Shown piece by piece: positions 45,381-55,544 of a DNA stretch of 64,000 nt. Position numbers and translations under genes: made by a program. Under the pieces are notes generated by a model. It was not told where the DNA came from. It saw only the letters and a list, made by a program, of their open reading frames with translations, and searched no databases. Within the stretch, counting starts at the first letter, position 1, and each line of letters starts with the position of its first letter. The DNA comes from Aphrocallistes beatrix. Lineage: Eukaryota > Porifera > Hexactinellida > Sceptrulophora > Aphrocallistidae. The DNA lies in NCBI GenBank assembly GCA_963281255.1, contig OY725490.1, forward strand, positions 5,890,001 through 5,954,000, in the 5' to 3' direction.

Positions 45381-46058
45381 CTAGTCTCGAACAACGAAAT
45401 TCCCATAGAGAATATAAGTGGCAAGAGCAACGATGGTTGTGAATACAATTTCCACGGCTATTACTAACATCTGCGAGACAGACCTTGCTACACTGAGATA
45501 GGAGACCATGAGTGGGAAATAAGTGATGGCTAGCATAAGAAGAATAGGCTTGGGAGGATACTTCACCTCTCTCTTTGAATGTATGAATAGAAATACGAGG
45601 TAAGCAGTGGACATGAGTAGAACTAGCTCCATATTGCTCCTGAAGGCCATTACGATGATGTCCCATGAGAACTGGTAGCTGCGTCCTCCGAACCAGAGCG
45701 GGAGGAGCTTGGATGCGAGTGCTTGACAGGTTGCCCAGCTGGCTCCAACTGTCAGAACCTTGTAATCGAACTTGTGTGAGAAATAGAGAAGAGCTATCTC
45801 TATGCCAATCAGGTCGAATAGGTACATGGTCGATTTGAAGAATTCTAAGGGGAAGCTCAACGATTGTGTGTGTGGATCTATTTCTGGGAAAAAAGTAGCG
45901 ATTAGAAGGAATTTGGAGAATTGAGTGAACAAGTAGATAGCTGAGATTGTAAGAAATCGGTAGACGAATGGTGAGTCCGCCAATGGGGTTAGCCTCCACA
46001 GGAATAGACAGGGTGCGAAGGTCACAGCACCACAGCTGACGAAGTAGAAGAATGTCAT
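45381..46058 (-). CDS. TMEM147: TMEM147, ER multipass-translocon subunit
   Basis: This is a polytopic ER membrane protein. In animals TMEM147 forms the BOS complex with Nicalin and NOMO at the multipass translocon. I chose Met at 46056-46058, which gives 225 residues (human 224) and the N-terminus MTFFYFVSCGAV, matching the family start. The in-frame Met at 46076 would add six residues. Diagnostic segments are IYLFTQFSKFLLIATFFP, EFFKSTMYLFDLIGIEIALL, GASWATCQALASKLLPLWFG and the closing helix FTTIVALATYILYGNF. About seven hydrophobic helices are visible. One exon, no frameshift. The first 60 residues align with the Gln/Cys/Lys pattern of vertebrate TMEM147 (QLCKMLFLATFFP). Confidence 0.9.
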   Translation of the reverse strand: MTFFYFVSCGAVTFAPCLFLWRLTPLADSPFVYRFLTISAIYLFTQFSKFLLIATFFPEIDPHTQSLSFPLEFFKSTMYLFDLIGIEIALLYFSHKFDYKVLTVGASWATCQALASKLLPLWFGGRSYQFSWDIIVMAFRSNMELVLLMSTAYLVFLFIHSKREVKYPPKPILLMLAITYFPLMVSYLSVARSVSQMLVIAVEIVFTTIVALATYILYGNFVVRD

Positions 46059-46254
46059 GCTAATAATATACAGCAAGTCGTGTTAATTCCATGCAATTTT
46101 AGAAAATTGATACTCTGAGGAAGATTTTAAACAAAGAATAGCTAAGTTCTAACATTTAGCCATGATATACGTATCCAAAATTCGAAATAAAAAATAGCGT
46201 TAACGACGTAATCAGCAATGCTAAGTAGTAATTTCCTCCAAGTTTACACCCCTA

Positions 46255-46615
46255 CAAGTATCACGGCACATTTGTAGCATGTCGAAGGATCCGGAGGGGG
46301 CCGTGGTGCCGAGCAGTGGAGGAAGCTGTGGTATGGCAGGACTTGGCAGGACACAAACCCTAGGTTACAACTAAACCACAAAATTATGTTAATTGAGCCT
46401 AGATATATATTCAAATTACATTTTTTAAATTCCACTATAGTCCGAGATTTTCGTTTCCCTAGGTGACAATAATAGCTGTAGATCGATATTTGAGCGTCTA
46501 AGATTATAAAACTTTTGCTTGTCCCCCAGATCCCCGTTACCGTCGCTAGCTTCGCTCGCTCTTGGCCCCCCAGGTAGGTTTTATTTTTTCTAAAACTTGA
46601 CGCCTATGGTCCAGA
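46255..46615. mobile_element. hAT-like element, decayed copy of 60732-61096
   Basis: It shares GGAGGAAGCTGTGGTATGGC, AGGTTACAACTAAACC and GTCCGAGATTTTCGTTTCCC-type stretches with 60732-61096 and ends AAACTTGACGCCTATG. The left end is eroded. It lies about 200 bp upstream of the TMEM147 start. Confidence 0.65.
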
Positions 46616-46801
46616 CTAAAAAAAACAAAGTTGTATACCATTACCAAACATTCCTGATCTTCTCCCTGAGACACGTAGGAGGTAGGACCGTAGGAGGGTT
46701 CCACTTCTGGAAAAAAGTAACTGCAGTTGGGACTCCAGTCTCGTGGCATCCACTTTATATATCCTTAGTTTCACGTCTGAGGGTCACTAGCGATCCTTGT
46801 C

Positions 46802-46990
46802 CGATAGTGTGTTCGTATTGTAGGATGTAAGAGAACATGGATAACACGGATGGTTCCATTGGTCATCTACAAACACGTCTCCATTTCCCTGAGGGCAGGA
46901 TAATACTTCCTCTCCAAAGTGAGATAGGAACTCTCCTTGGAAGGACAGTACTTGTACGCGAATGTTCCCATGATCCGCTTTATACACTGT
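46802..46990 (-). pseudogene. Possible NHL-repeat fragment
   Basis: Minus-strand reading YKADHGNIRVQVLSFQGEFL followed by SHFGEE and FVDDQWNHP resembles the consensus of an NHL beta-propeller blade (ADxxNhRIQVFxxxGxFxxxFG, then VDDxGN), as in TRIM/Brat-like proteins. Only about one and a half blades are seen, and the second decays into unrelated sequence. The adjoining minus-strand frame 46992-47282 (Gln/Leu/Pro-rich) has no recognisable domain and may or may not belong to the same gene. It could be an exon of a spliced gene or a relic. Confidence 0.4.
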
Positions 46991-47282
46991 GTCAGCCTAT
47001 TGACATTAAGCTGCTTAGTACCTTTCCCTCCCATCCCAGCCGACTTAGGATGGGTTGTGCTTTGGAGTGTATTACAGTGCTTCCAGCTGGACTACCTCCC
47101 CGGACTGTTCTATCTGGGACTGGAGGAGGGAGGGAGTGAGACAGGAGGAGAGGCTGGGGAACGGGGTGGGAACACAGCTGCTGCTTGGCCTGTTGGTTCA
47201 TGAGCACTGCTTGCTCGTGAGTGGGCAGGTTATTATTACTCCTACTCAATTGTCTCAGTTGAAGCTGAAAATTAAGCATCAC

Positions 47283-47594
47283 TAATAAAGATCTAAAAAA
47301 TTAACAGAAATATTTTTCGCTTAGTAATTCACCTACAAAGTTCCGCTCTAACCATTTCCGTACTAAGTCGATTTCTATATTAAATAATGACATCGATAAT
47401 AATACACCGAAAAAAATGTAAATCCTTTTGCCCGGGACAAAATGGTGCCAAACCCGGAAGTGGAAGTCTGGCAATCCTAGCTGGTTAACTAGTTTGTCCC
47501 ACAAATGATAGTCACTTTGGGGTGTATGAATAATGACGACTACGAATACGTACATACTATATTCAGGATAATATCAATGACAAATTTATTAAAA
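47283..47594. other. Intergenic DNA, nothing recognised
   Basis: No gene or array seen. Confidence 0.4.
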
Positions 47595-47772
47595 CAAAGG
47601 TTGAAACCGATTGAACCGAAGTTCAGCATTCATGACTGGTTCCCCCTAACCGAACATAATATTCGGTTGCTTTAACCGAATAATACTGATATTCGGTTCC
47701 CAACCGAACATCAACTATTTGCCAAATAATATTTGGTCTAACCGAATATTAAACTATTCGGGTGCAACCTTG
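47595..47772. mobile_element. hAT-like MITE with CCGAATATTCGG-type ends, copy 1
   Basis: Begins CAAAGGTTGAAACCGATTG and ends GGGTGCAACCTTG. The interior is filled with AACCGAAT and ATTCGGTT. A second copy lies at 61960-62113. No clean target duplication. Confidence 0.7.
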
Positions 47773-48147
47773 ATTACTACTAAAACCAACGTTATATATC
47801 TACGGGCGAAATCCATATATTATTAATTAATTAATAAGCCGCTACTGCATCAGATTGTAAAAAAAAGCGAAAACGAGGATTTGAGAATTGGAATGGTGAA
47901 ATCAATTCAATTTTTAGACCCAAGAATAAATCGATGACAGTGATTTGCGAAGGCAATTGTACTTGATTTGGCACCACCTTCTCTTTTGAGTACTCAATTA
48001 TTGTGCAATTAAAACATATAGATCATACATAAATGTTAGACAATACAGACAGAGAGAGTGAATGATTCAATTGCGCAAATCATTAGATTTCATGTTGGGT
48101 ATGAATTAATCAACTTGAGTAATGTTGAGTAGACATCAAAACAAATT

Positions 48148-48168
48148 CGCCGTAGTAGCTCTACGGCG
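48148..48168. promoter_or_regulatory. 8-bp inverted repeat upstream of PLXDC
   Basis: CGCCGTAG and CTACGGCG face each other across TAGCT, about 37 bp upstream of the TATA box. It is a GC-rich palindrome in an AT-rich promoter and so a candidate factor-binding site. This is inference only. Confidence 0.35.
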
Positions 48169-48204
48169 TCTACGCACACAAATCTACGCAAACTATTCAC
48201 TTGG

Positions 48205-48213
48205 TATAAATAG
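48205..48213 (+). promoter_or_regulatory. TATA box of the PLXDC gene
   Basis: TATAAATAG lies 71 bp before the start codon. Transcription would begin about 30 bp downstream (near 48235-48245), leaving a short intron-free 5' leader of about 40 bases. Confidence 0.7.
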
Positions 48214-48283
48214 TGATGAATAATTTAAAAATCGTTGCTAGAATTAGTCTCTTCGCACTACACACTGAGAAAACACATTTACA

Positions 48284-49435
48284 ATGAAGCTAGTGATGTT
48301 ATTAATCGTATGTTTGGTGCTTGGTCCATGGATCACTTCACAGGAAGAATTGGATTTCAGACCCTTATACGGAGATGTACCGAAAACGCGAGATATGGGG
48401 TTCCATCGCCATGCACGTCAATCAGGCAATGAGAGCTTCCAAGACAACCACACGTACTATCAAGCCAACTTCTTCAGTGCAGACACAAGCAAATTCGATG
48501 AACTTTGGGTTGACCTGAGTAAGAACACATCTCATCATGTATCCCTCTCCGATTCCTACAGAACATTTATCAAAATTCCTTTCCAACTTCCCTTTTATGG
48601 GCACACACTCTCTAGTGTTGCCATCACCACGTCAGGGTTTATATCTACTTACGATGTTTATCATCGTTTCCTTCAGCTCACTCAGTATATCGCTCCATTC
48701 TCCGCCGATTTCAACCCGTCGCAAAACTCGGAATCGAGGATCTACTACCAAGCAGACTCAGACAGACTCATTGTGCAGTGGGACAACATGACGCTTCACA
48801 ACCGGGAAAATCTAGGCCAGTTTTCTTTCGAAGCGATTGTACTTAGAAACGGAACCATATATTTTCTGTATGAAGATATTCCAGTCCTCCTGAATGAAAC
48901 AAGGAGCCCTACCTACGTGAGCCTTATCGGTGTAGCAGATGCTTACATAGTCGAGTTTCTGAGAGGATCGATGCCAATACGCATCGTCTACAACTACCAC
49001 CGCGTCTTCCTGGGAGAAGGAATACGATTGAGCGGAGCTGTGTACCAGCTGGACCCTCTGCCCAATTGTGTTACAGGTGAATCATTCGAAGAATGTAGAA
49101 ACCTGTCCTGCTACACCAATTTCGACTGTGGGTGGTGCAATGCTGTGGGAAGATGCTCAGATGGTATCGATAGGCATAGGCAGTCCTGGATAGATAATGG
49201 CTGCAATGAGATGGACTCTCTGACTTGTAATAGCACTCCGCCTCCATCTGTCAACGGCCCATTTAGCGAATTCACAAAGCCTCAGCTAATCGGACTGTTG
49301 GTCGGATTGGTCCTTTTCCTAATTTTGAGCATCATGCTAACTATATTTGTAATATTCGGGTCAATGTTTGTGATGAGAAGGAACTTCTACAAACCAAAGC
49401 AAACCGTGGAAAGGTACGACCAGATGTCTATGTAG
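48284..49435 (+). CDS. PLXDC-type (plexin domain-containing) membrane protein
   Basis: The product of 383 residues is a type I membrane protein of the PLXDC1/2 (TEM7) family, cell-surface receptors or adhesion proteins. A signal peptide spans about 1-19. A nidogen/TEM7-like ectodomain follows: FYGHTLSSVAITTSGFIST, then VYHRFLQLTQYIAPFSADFN, RLIVQWDNMTL and a beta-rich segment GQFSFEAIVLRNGTIYFLYE, closing with VYNYHRVFLGEG. A Cys-rich PSI domain covers about 262-315 (CYTNFDCGWCNAVGRCSDG). A transmembrane helix lies at about 335-363, with a short basic tail. N-glycosylation sequons include NKTS-type sites, NMT, NGT and NET. The protein is shorter than vertebrate PLXDC (about 500) mainly through a shorter juxtamembrane part. 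Single exon, TATA promoter at 48205. Met4 is an alternative start. Confidence 0.88.
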   Translation: MKLVMLLIVCLVLGPWITSQEELDFRPLYGDVPKTRDMGFHRHARQSGNESFQDNHTYYQANFFSADTSKFDELWVDLSKNTSHHVSLSDSYRTFIKIPFQLPFYGHTLSSVAITTSGFISTYDVYHRFLQLTQYIAPFSADFNPSQNSESRIYYQADSDRLIVQWDNMTLHNRENLGQFSFEAIVLRNGTIYFLYEDIPVLLNETRSPTYVSLIGVADAYIVEFLRGSMPIRIVYNYHRVFLGEGIRLSGAVYQLDPLPNCVTGESFEECRNLSCYTNFDCGWCNAVGRCSDGIDRHRQSWIDNGCNEMDSLTCNSTPPPSVNGPFSEFTKPQLIGLLVGLVLFLILSIMLTIFVIFGSMFVMRRNFYKPKQTVERYDQMSM

Positions 49436-49844
49436 AAGTTGATAATCTAATCGACTCTACATTCTTCTCATAAGACATTCCATTACATAGGAGCATGATC
49501 TAGTATTTTACTATTTACATATGTATCATGTGCATTTTGATTATTAATAGGCTGGGTATTTATGAAGGAGAAATTAAGGGAGCTTCGCTAATGTATGCTT
49601 CAGTGCGTTTGACATCCATTCGATTAATGAGTACTGGGCATATTCGGCTGGGGTATCGAAATTACATCATACCAGTAGCAGATTTAAGGGGGGGACACAG
49701 GGTTCACATGCCCATCTCCCCTTGAAAAAAATGTATATAAAATTTATGAACATGTTATTTCACAACCTAATATTGTGGGAACATATAATCATCTCAATTT
49801 TCGATTCAAACTAGGAAGTTACACGTATATTAATGGGGGACGGG
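49436..49844. other. PLXDC downstream region and hAT-like end
   Basis: No AATAAA was found directly after the stop. AGTAGCAGATTTAAGGGGGG at about 49674 starts a G-rich stretch typical of hAT-like ends. No gene. Confidence 0.4.
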
Positions 49845-50421
49845 AGTGCCGGATTTACGGTGTTGTAGGCCTAGCTAGTCATTATTTGGGCCTATTTTTA
49901 TATCCTCGAATTTTTCTAATGTTAGTCTCTACTTAACATATTACAGAGAAACAATGTAACTAACACGTTTTCTTAACCAATTACTATTCAGTATTAGTTA
50001 TTAATATAAATAACATACATTGAGAAAAAGTCCCTAAGTACTAATATATCTACTAGTGTAGCTATAGTTTAATTGTAACTTTTCGGGTTTTAGCTGAAGC
50101 AAACTGTTCAATAATGTCCTTGAAGCTCATTTCGCGAACCAGTTCACTATTGAAAGCAACGAAAACTTTAAACGATCTTGCCCATTGTAGATCGGACCAG
50201 ACGAACTGCCCAGTACCTACTGTGATGCATAGAACAGCACACTGAATAACTTCTTTACAAAAAAAATTTCAATAAAAAGTGTGTTGAAAAATTCGGTTTA
50301 AATAACAGGAAACTAGTTTCTACTCCCAAATCAATCCCATTTCAGTTGGTCAGTTGGCCTGAACTGATGGGCCTAAGAACGAAGTGAGCCTAGGGCTTGA
50401 GCCCGAGCGGCCCTGTGGTAA
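49845..50421 (-). mobile_element. hAT element remnant
   Basis: The left end GTGCCGGATTTACGGTGTTG and the right end GAGCCCGAGCGGCCCTG are an imperfect inverted pair of the CAGGGCCGG type. Inside is a decayed transposase tail (50062-50215, minus strand). Confidence 0.55.
50062..50215 (-). pseudogene. hAT transposase dimerisation-domain tail
   Basis: The minus strand reads RSTMG, then (after one-base shifts) NSELVREMSFKDIIEQFASA and KTRKVTIKL with a stop at 50062-50064. This is the C-terminal end of a hAT transposase, the same type as the exon at 63576-63731. At least two frameshifts are present. Confidence 0.7.
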
Positions 50422-50767
50422 ATCCCCCCACTGGGGAGAAAGGGTCACTCTTTTTTGTTGAAAAGGGGGTGCACCTTGGGCGGGAGGGAGAATGATATCC
50501 TGTTCCTCCTATTTACTATGTGCTAAGTCTGTCTGTCTGTCCTGTGGCGTGTACCTCCACTGTACGCGGGGAATCTAGGTGCATGGCCGGGACTTTTCTG
50601 CCCGAACCTTCCCTGATCAGAGCCCCTCTCTTTCTATTATGTATTATGTTTATGAGTCATATGCAAGGAAGTGCTAATTAGTGAGATAAATTAAGTTATT
50701 AGGTGCCAAGAATAGATATCTAGTATATTTGAACGTCTCAAAATTAAACATTATCTAGGCCCCCTTA
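50422..50767. other. Intergenic DNA, nothing recognised
   Basis: Contains a short TCTGTCTGTCTGTCC run and GC-rich patches. No gene seen. Confidence 0.4.
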
Positions 50768-51416
50768 TAGGGTTGGGTTCAATTACAATTATAATTACAA
50801 TTACGATGTCCTTAGAATTTTAATTACAATAATGATTGAGAATCTACAATTGTAATAATAGAATATTGAATAATACAAGTACAGTCGACTCCGCTTAATA
50901 AGGTCACTGTTTAATCGGGTCAACCGCTTAATCGGGCAAAATGTCCTCTGACCGATGTGACCCTATTAAGCGGAGTCGACTGTATATTGTATTGTATTAG
51001 AATGAAGTTATATATAACTACCATGGGCAGTGTTTGAATATCGGAGGGGTCATTTCCAGGATTGAATAGCTAGATGGCCTAGTACTGAATGCTCAGTGTG
51101 TGTATATATACCCTCATGATAACAAAGAGAAGCACATTTTGTTCATCTAAAATCAACACTATACTCGAAGTCTAGTAAATGGGGAAGCCAAAGCTAGCAC
51201 TAGTGTCTAACAATATTATATTAATAACAAGCACTAAGAAAACCTATAATGGACAATTTTTCGGTCCACTTGTAAAACCACATTTATGAATTTCAATTTC
51301 AATTTCAATTTCAATTACAATTACGCTGTTTTAGGACGTCAATTACAATTACAATTATGCAAAAACGCAATTAATTGTAATTGAATTAATTACAATTATA
51401 ATTGAACCCAACCCTG
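50768..51416. mobile_element. Non-autonomous hAT element with AATTACAATT-rich ends
   Basis: Begins TAGGGTTGGGTTCAATTACA and ends ATAATTGAACCCAACCCTG. CCCCCTTA flanks it exactly at 50760-50767 and 51417-51424. Subterminal DNA is a run of AATTACAATTATAATT-like motifs. A pogo-like MITE is nested at 50882-50982. Confidence 0.93.
50882..50982. mobile_element. Pogo-like MITE (CAGTCGACTCCGC family), complete 101-bp copy
   Basis: Perfect TIRs CAGTCGACTCCGCTTAATA and TATTAAGCGGAGTCGACTG with TA on both sides. Nested in the hAT element, hence younger. Confidence 0.93.
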
Positions 51417-51587
51417 CCCCCTTATCTACTTTTACGAGTTGTACGGTGGGAGGGCCGCAGTGATAAATTTCGGGGCGAGTGCACCTCTGGCTAAGGGTCT
51501 TTCCAGTAGGCTACACTTCCTAATAATATACATATGAAAGGAAGCAATTCAGAAAAAACATAATTTCTAAACAAATGGTAAAACAAT

Positions 51588-53234
51588 TCATACTATTCTA
51601 ATTGGGTTAATTTCTCTATTCCGTATCCATTCATCGTAATTCGAGAGAAAGAGATACACATTCCTAATTCTCGTCGAATATCCCATTTTACCAGTCGATA
51701 CTGATCTGAAATAGTACGTACCTCTCTGTGAAACAAATACCCACTGCGTCAGTACGGAATTGGAGAGGAAGATCATGCACACTGCACAGCAGAGAAACAG
51801 AACAAACAACAAGCGATGCGACTTAGGAGCGCAGACAAGAAGGGACTCTTCACACCTGATCAGACAATACTCAATCACAGATGCCATGTATTGTAACACA
51901 GTGAATGACATACAGTGTACGAGGACAACAAATCTCCGATGATTCCCACTTCCAACACAACTGTTGAGCCAGGTGCAGTGATGATCAAATTCCCGCACGC
52001 ATCTCTCACACAGCTTGCAATGCTTGCTCCTTGGCGGCTGTAGCAGCTCACAGGCAAAGCAGAACTGGAGAGCTTGAGCATACTCGCTAGGTCTATCAGT
52101 CAGAGGATATTTTTCGAAATACTTTTGGGATTCAATTTCAGGTGTTTCATATCCGAATCGAATAGATTCTGCTCTCCCCCTAGCAGTGAAGTATAACCAC
52201 ACAGAATAGAAAAATATGAATACAATAATCGTGGTGTTTATGAAGTAGGGGCGAAAGAATGGAGCGATAATGAGCAAGTAAGAAAATCCGACATGAGTGG
52301 CACCAAGGACTAGAAGTCCCATTGGAGCGGGGGAGGGCCAACCGATAGGATGCGGGATGCGGTGAGGTGACAAGAAGTAGAACCAGCCGATCAAGAAGGT
52401 GCTTAAACCGGCCAGATAGCCGTAAGGGAACTTTATGAAGAAGATGAAGAGGAGTGCTAGGTCGAATGATAGGATGGGGCCTAGGAAGTAGATCAGCCAT
52501 ATATGCCAAGGACGAGTAGAGAAGAGGCGATTCTTCAGAATAGAATCAATCCCAACCATTAATTTTCGGACAACTCTCCGCTTGTCCTTCCTTAAAATTT
52601 CTAACGGGACTTCGCCTCTGTCATTGGGAACGCTCAAAAGCTTTTCTCCCCCATCATGCATCACAAGTTCCCAGATAGTAGAAGGAGAGAACTTCCTCAT
52701 TACCAGATGCAATGCAGTATCTCCTTCAGACGTCTGAGATAGCAAGGACACCTTTCCACCTCGTAATAGATAAAGCACGCTTCTATGATGAGCTGATGCA
52801 GCACATATGTGCAGGACATTCCAACCACAGCCATCTTCCTGATCGAACTTGACATGACACACCACGTGCAGGTAGTGGAGTATCTCTGGAAACCCAGAGA
52901 AGGCAGCATGGTGCACAGGAGTTCTGCCCATTTTGTCCCTATGCAGCAAGCATTTATCTGCGCCTGTTCCGGTCTGTATGAGGATGTGTGTGGAGTGTAT
53001 TGACCCGCTCTGACAAGAGAAGTGTAAGGCAGTTTCTCCATTCTCATTGACAGCTGTGACGTCACTATTCAGCTGCAGGATCTGTTTGATTAGTGGGTGT
53101 TGGTTCCGGTATGCGAGGTAGTGTAGAGGAAGGTTGCCTGCGTTATCTGTACTGCTGATTAGACTAGGATCCGAACTGATGAGCTCTGAAACTTCTTTAT
53201 AGTGGCCTACTCCGATTAAATCAAAAATGGACAT
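51588..53234 (-). CDS. Ankyrin-repeat DHHC palmitoyltransferase (ZDHHC17/13 type)
   Basis: The product of 548 residues transfers palmitate to Cys of target proteins at Golgi or endosomal membranes, with ankyrin repeats recruiting substrates. Residues about 32-215 are ankyrin repeats ([91 protein letters not shown]). Transmembrane segments follow at about 245-290 and 305-350. The Cys-rich domain, 392-427, contains [20 protein letters not shown] and [12 protein letters not shown] with the catalytic Cys420. Two more helices lie at about 435-500. The family form DHHCPWVGNC is changed to [10 protein letters not shown], but the catalytic Cys and zinc ligands are kept, unlike ZDHHC13 with its DQHC. 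It is shorter than human ZDHHC17 (632). Single exon; first Met chosen. Confidence 0.9.
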   Translation of the reverse strand: MSIFDLIGVGHYKEVSELISSDPSLISSTDNAGNLPLHYLAYRNQHPLIKQILQLNSDVTAVNENGETALHFSCQSGSIHSTHILIQTGTGADKCLLHRDKMGRTPVHHAAFSGFPEILHYLHVVCHVKFDQEDGCGWNVLHICAASAHHRSVLYLLRGGKVSLLSQTSEGDTALHLVMRKFSPSTIWELVMHDGGEKLLSVPNDRGEVPLEILRKDKRRVVRKLMVGIDSILKNRLFSTRPWHIWLIYFLGPILSFDLALLFIFFIKFPYGYLAGLSTFLIGWFYFLSPHRIPHPIGWPSPAPMGLLVLGATHVGFSYLLIIAPFFRPYFINTTIIVFIFFYSVWLYFTARGRAESIRFGYETPEIESQKYFEKYPLTDRPSEYAQALQFCFACELLQPPRSKHCKLCERCVREFDHHCTWLNSCVGSGNHRRFVVLVHCMSFTVLQYMASVIEYCLIRCEESLLVCAPKSHRLLFVLFLCCAVCMIFLSNSVLTQWVFVSQRGTYYFRSVSTGKMGYSTRIRNVYLFLSNYDEWIRNREINPIRIV

Positions 53235-53297
53235 CTAAATAAGAATAAAAATAAACTTAAAACGGAAGGATTTTAGTTTTAGTTTGAATATATTGAA

Positions 53298-53365
53298 GAA
53301 TCGGCAGGTTGTAGAGCTATAAATTCGTATACATACAATTGTATAGCTCTACAACCTGTCAATTC
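53298..53365. ncRNA. Pre-miRNA-like hairpin upstream of the DHHC gene
   Basis: Left arm GAATCGGCAGGTTGTAGAGC(TATA), 53298-53321, pairs with right arm 53342-53365 across a 20-base loop. The stem is 24 pairs with one mismatch and one G-U. Length, stem and loop fit a microRNA precursor, and it lies 64-131 bp upstream of the DHHC start codon, possibly in its 5' leader. It could equally be a small foldback without function. Confidence 0.4.
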
Positions 53366-53776
53366 TTATTTAACTCATACATGTATGTGTTAAATAAGTA
53401 GGTCTAGAAAGAAGTTCGGATATCTAAGCAAAATGTTCACACCTATGTAAAAAAAATAATCAAATATTTACACCTTTCATACATCATAAGACTTATCTGT
53501 ACTATGCATTTTGTCAGATGCATGGATACATTGGCAAATTCAAAATACAGGTGACAATGACGTCCACATTGTGATGACAGGGCCGGAGGAAGTGGTACGG
53601 CAGGTGCGGAATTTGCCGTATCACCTACCTACAGAATTTGTAGTACAGATATGGCAAAAACTTTTACCACCTTCTGCTTACTTCCCCCGGCCTGGATGAG
53701 TGCATTTTCGATCATACGTCTTATATATTGAAATGGATATTTTACTTGTCTGTGCGAATTGATTGAAGAATTGGTA

Positions 53777-54204
53777 CAGTAACCCCGCTCTAATCCGAAC
53801 ACCCAAAATATCTTGTCCGCCTCTATGCTTTGAATCAACGCTTATAATCTTACGTATATCTTTCAATAAGATTGAGAAACCTTGTTAAAAAGCAATAATA
53901 AAATAATATCCTTAATAGTATAACAATACAAATGTATTATAGTCATATGCGTAACTATTTTGATTTTTTCATGGTTAGCTGAGGTGGATTTGGAAACATA
54001 TATCAAACTAATGTGGCATGCCACCCCAAGTCAACATAACATTTAGGTCTGGGGAGGTACGCTACCCTTGCCACCCCTGGAGTTACGCCTATGATTATAC
54101 CCCCATTGAATTGGCGTTATTTCACTAATCGGAGCAAATTCACTAATCCGAACGATTTTTTCGATCATTGACTCAGAGCTGTTCGGATTAATGAGGGTGT
54201 GCTG
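53777..54204. mobile_element. Pogo-like MITE with TA duplication
   Basis: Begins CAGTAACCCCGCTCTAATCC and ends GGATTAATGAGGGTGTGCTG, with TA on both sides. A partial copy lies at 15285-15472. The interior 53985-54100 is absent from that copy and may be a further insertion. Confidence 0.75.
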
Positions 54205-54289
54205 TATTTAATTTTAGATGCGATTGATAACAAGATTAACTAACTTTGCATCTAAGACCAAAATCAGGCAACATTTTACTAAGAGGTCA

Positions 54290-55170
54290 AATGGCTTTTC
54301 AACAGCAATAAGCGCTCCTGAAATTTAGGATTTTTTGGTTGGCTAAAGCAATTCCTGCTTTAGCCAACCAAAAATGTTCACAATAGGATTGAGATCAGGG
54401 TTTTTGAAGGCCACGGAAGTACTTTGGGCACTTTTGAGCTCAGCCAATGCATGACCTTTATAGCGGTATTTTTAGGATCGTTATCTATCACGAGTTGCCA
54501 GTAATTTTTCAGGGAAAACGTAAGCCTGGGCAAGTAGATGACCTTGAAGGATGTCTAGAAATAAGGTACTATCCATATTTTGATTGAAAATACAAAGGGG
54601 GAAGTCTCCAATGAAGAGAATGCCGCCTATACGTTAATCTTTGGCGTATGTTTAGTCGTGGGGACACATCTTTCTCAATCTGATTTTGTCCACATTTTAA
54701 TTTGATCCCTGAAGAGCTATACCGACATCTCATCAGCAAAAACTGTCTTAGCCCATTATATCTTGGAGTATTTGAATTTCTTCGCCCACTATATACGATA
54801 CAAACGATTCTTATCGCTAAGCATTGGCCTCTTTGTCGGGTCTCTCTTAGAATAACTCAGATCTATCAAGGCCCGGCGTACAGTCTAGCAATATACTGGA
54901 ATGGGACCTCTACAGGCTAATGTTCTTAATGACAAATACGGTTTCTGCCTTATCTGTTGGCTATTAGAGTGTTTAATTCCATTCCTTAGAGAACTTGGCC
55001 TTCCAACATCTTTTTGATGTGAGATATCGATTCCTTTCATAATTCTTGACCTAACATAATAAATTGTAGACAAGCTTACATCTACAATTTGAGAAATTTC
55101 TATTGGTGCATGCTAATTGGTTTCCAGCAATGTTTTAATAGTCTCTCTCTTCAGAAGTTGGGTCATATCA
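54290..55170 (-). pseudogene. maT-type mariner transposase, second decayed copy
   Basis: Minus strand: KRETIKTLLETN, SQIVDVSLSTIYYVRSR (about 55070-55160) equals the N-terminus of the copy at 1205-1780. It continues with KDVGRPSSL. At the far end NPDLNPIVNIFGWL (about 54350-54395) corresponds to the third catalytic Asp region. The middle is scrambled by stops and frameshifts. A perfect hairpin lies in the terminal part (54332-54374). Confidence 0.75.
54332..54374. repeat. Perfect 19-bp hairpin in the dead maT copy
   Basis: TTTTTGGTTGGCTAAAGCA (54332-54350) is exactly complementary to 54356-54374 with a 5-base loop ATTCC. Confidence 0.95.
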
Positions 55171-55434
55171 AAGTGTATTAAGATAAATAAATTGTAGAAT
55201 ATAGATGAGAAAAGCTAACTTAATACAGTAATACCGGAAATGACGTCACTATATTCTCATATAGAGCAATAAAATTTTTGAGGGATGACAGGCTCCTAGT
55301 TCAATCTTTAATTTTGTAAATACTTGGTTATACAGTACTAAAAAAAGTAATATGTTGGAGTATAAGAGATCAAAATTTCCTAATATGGTCAAATCCATTA
55401 CTTGCTAGAATTCCAAATAATTATGTAACAGACT
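55171..55434. other. Intergenic DNA, nothing recognised
   Basis: No gene and no clear repeat. Confidence 0.4.
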
Positions 55435-55544
55435 GTATCATCAAAAAATGATGACTCATCACTTTGTTATGACGTCATCATTACTCATCAAAATTTTAAA
55501 AATTGATAAATTTGGTGATTTTTCGTGCGATATCGATTATAACA

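Noticed and set aside
45277-45999. A 240-codon minus-strand frame overlapping TMEM147
   Set aside because: It is a shadow of TMEM147 in another frame. The product has no family match, while the other frame is a clear TMEM147.
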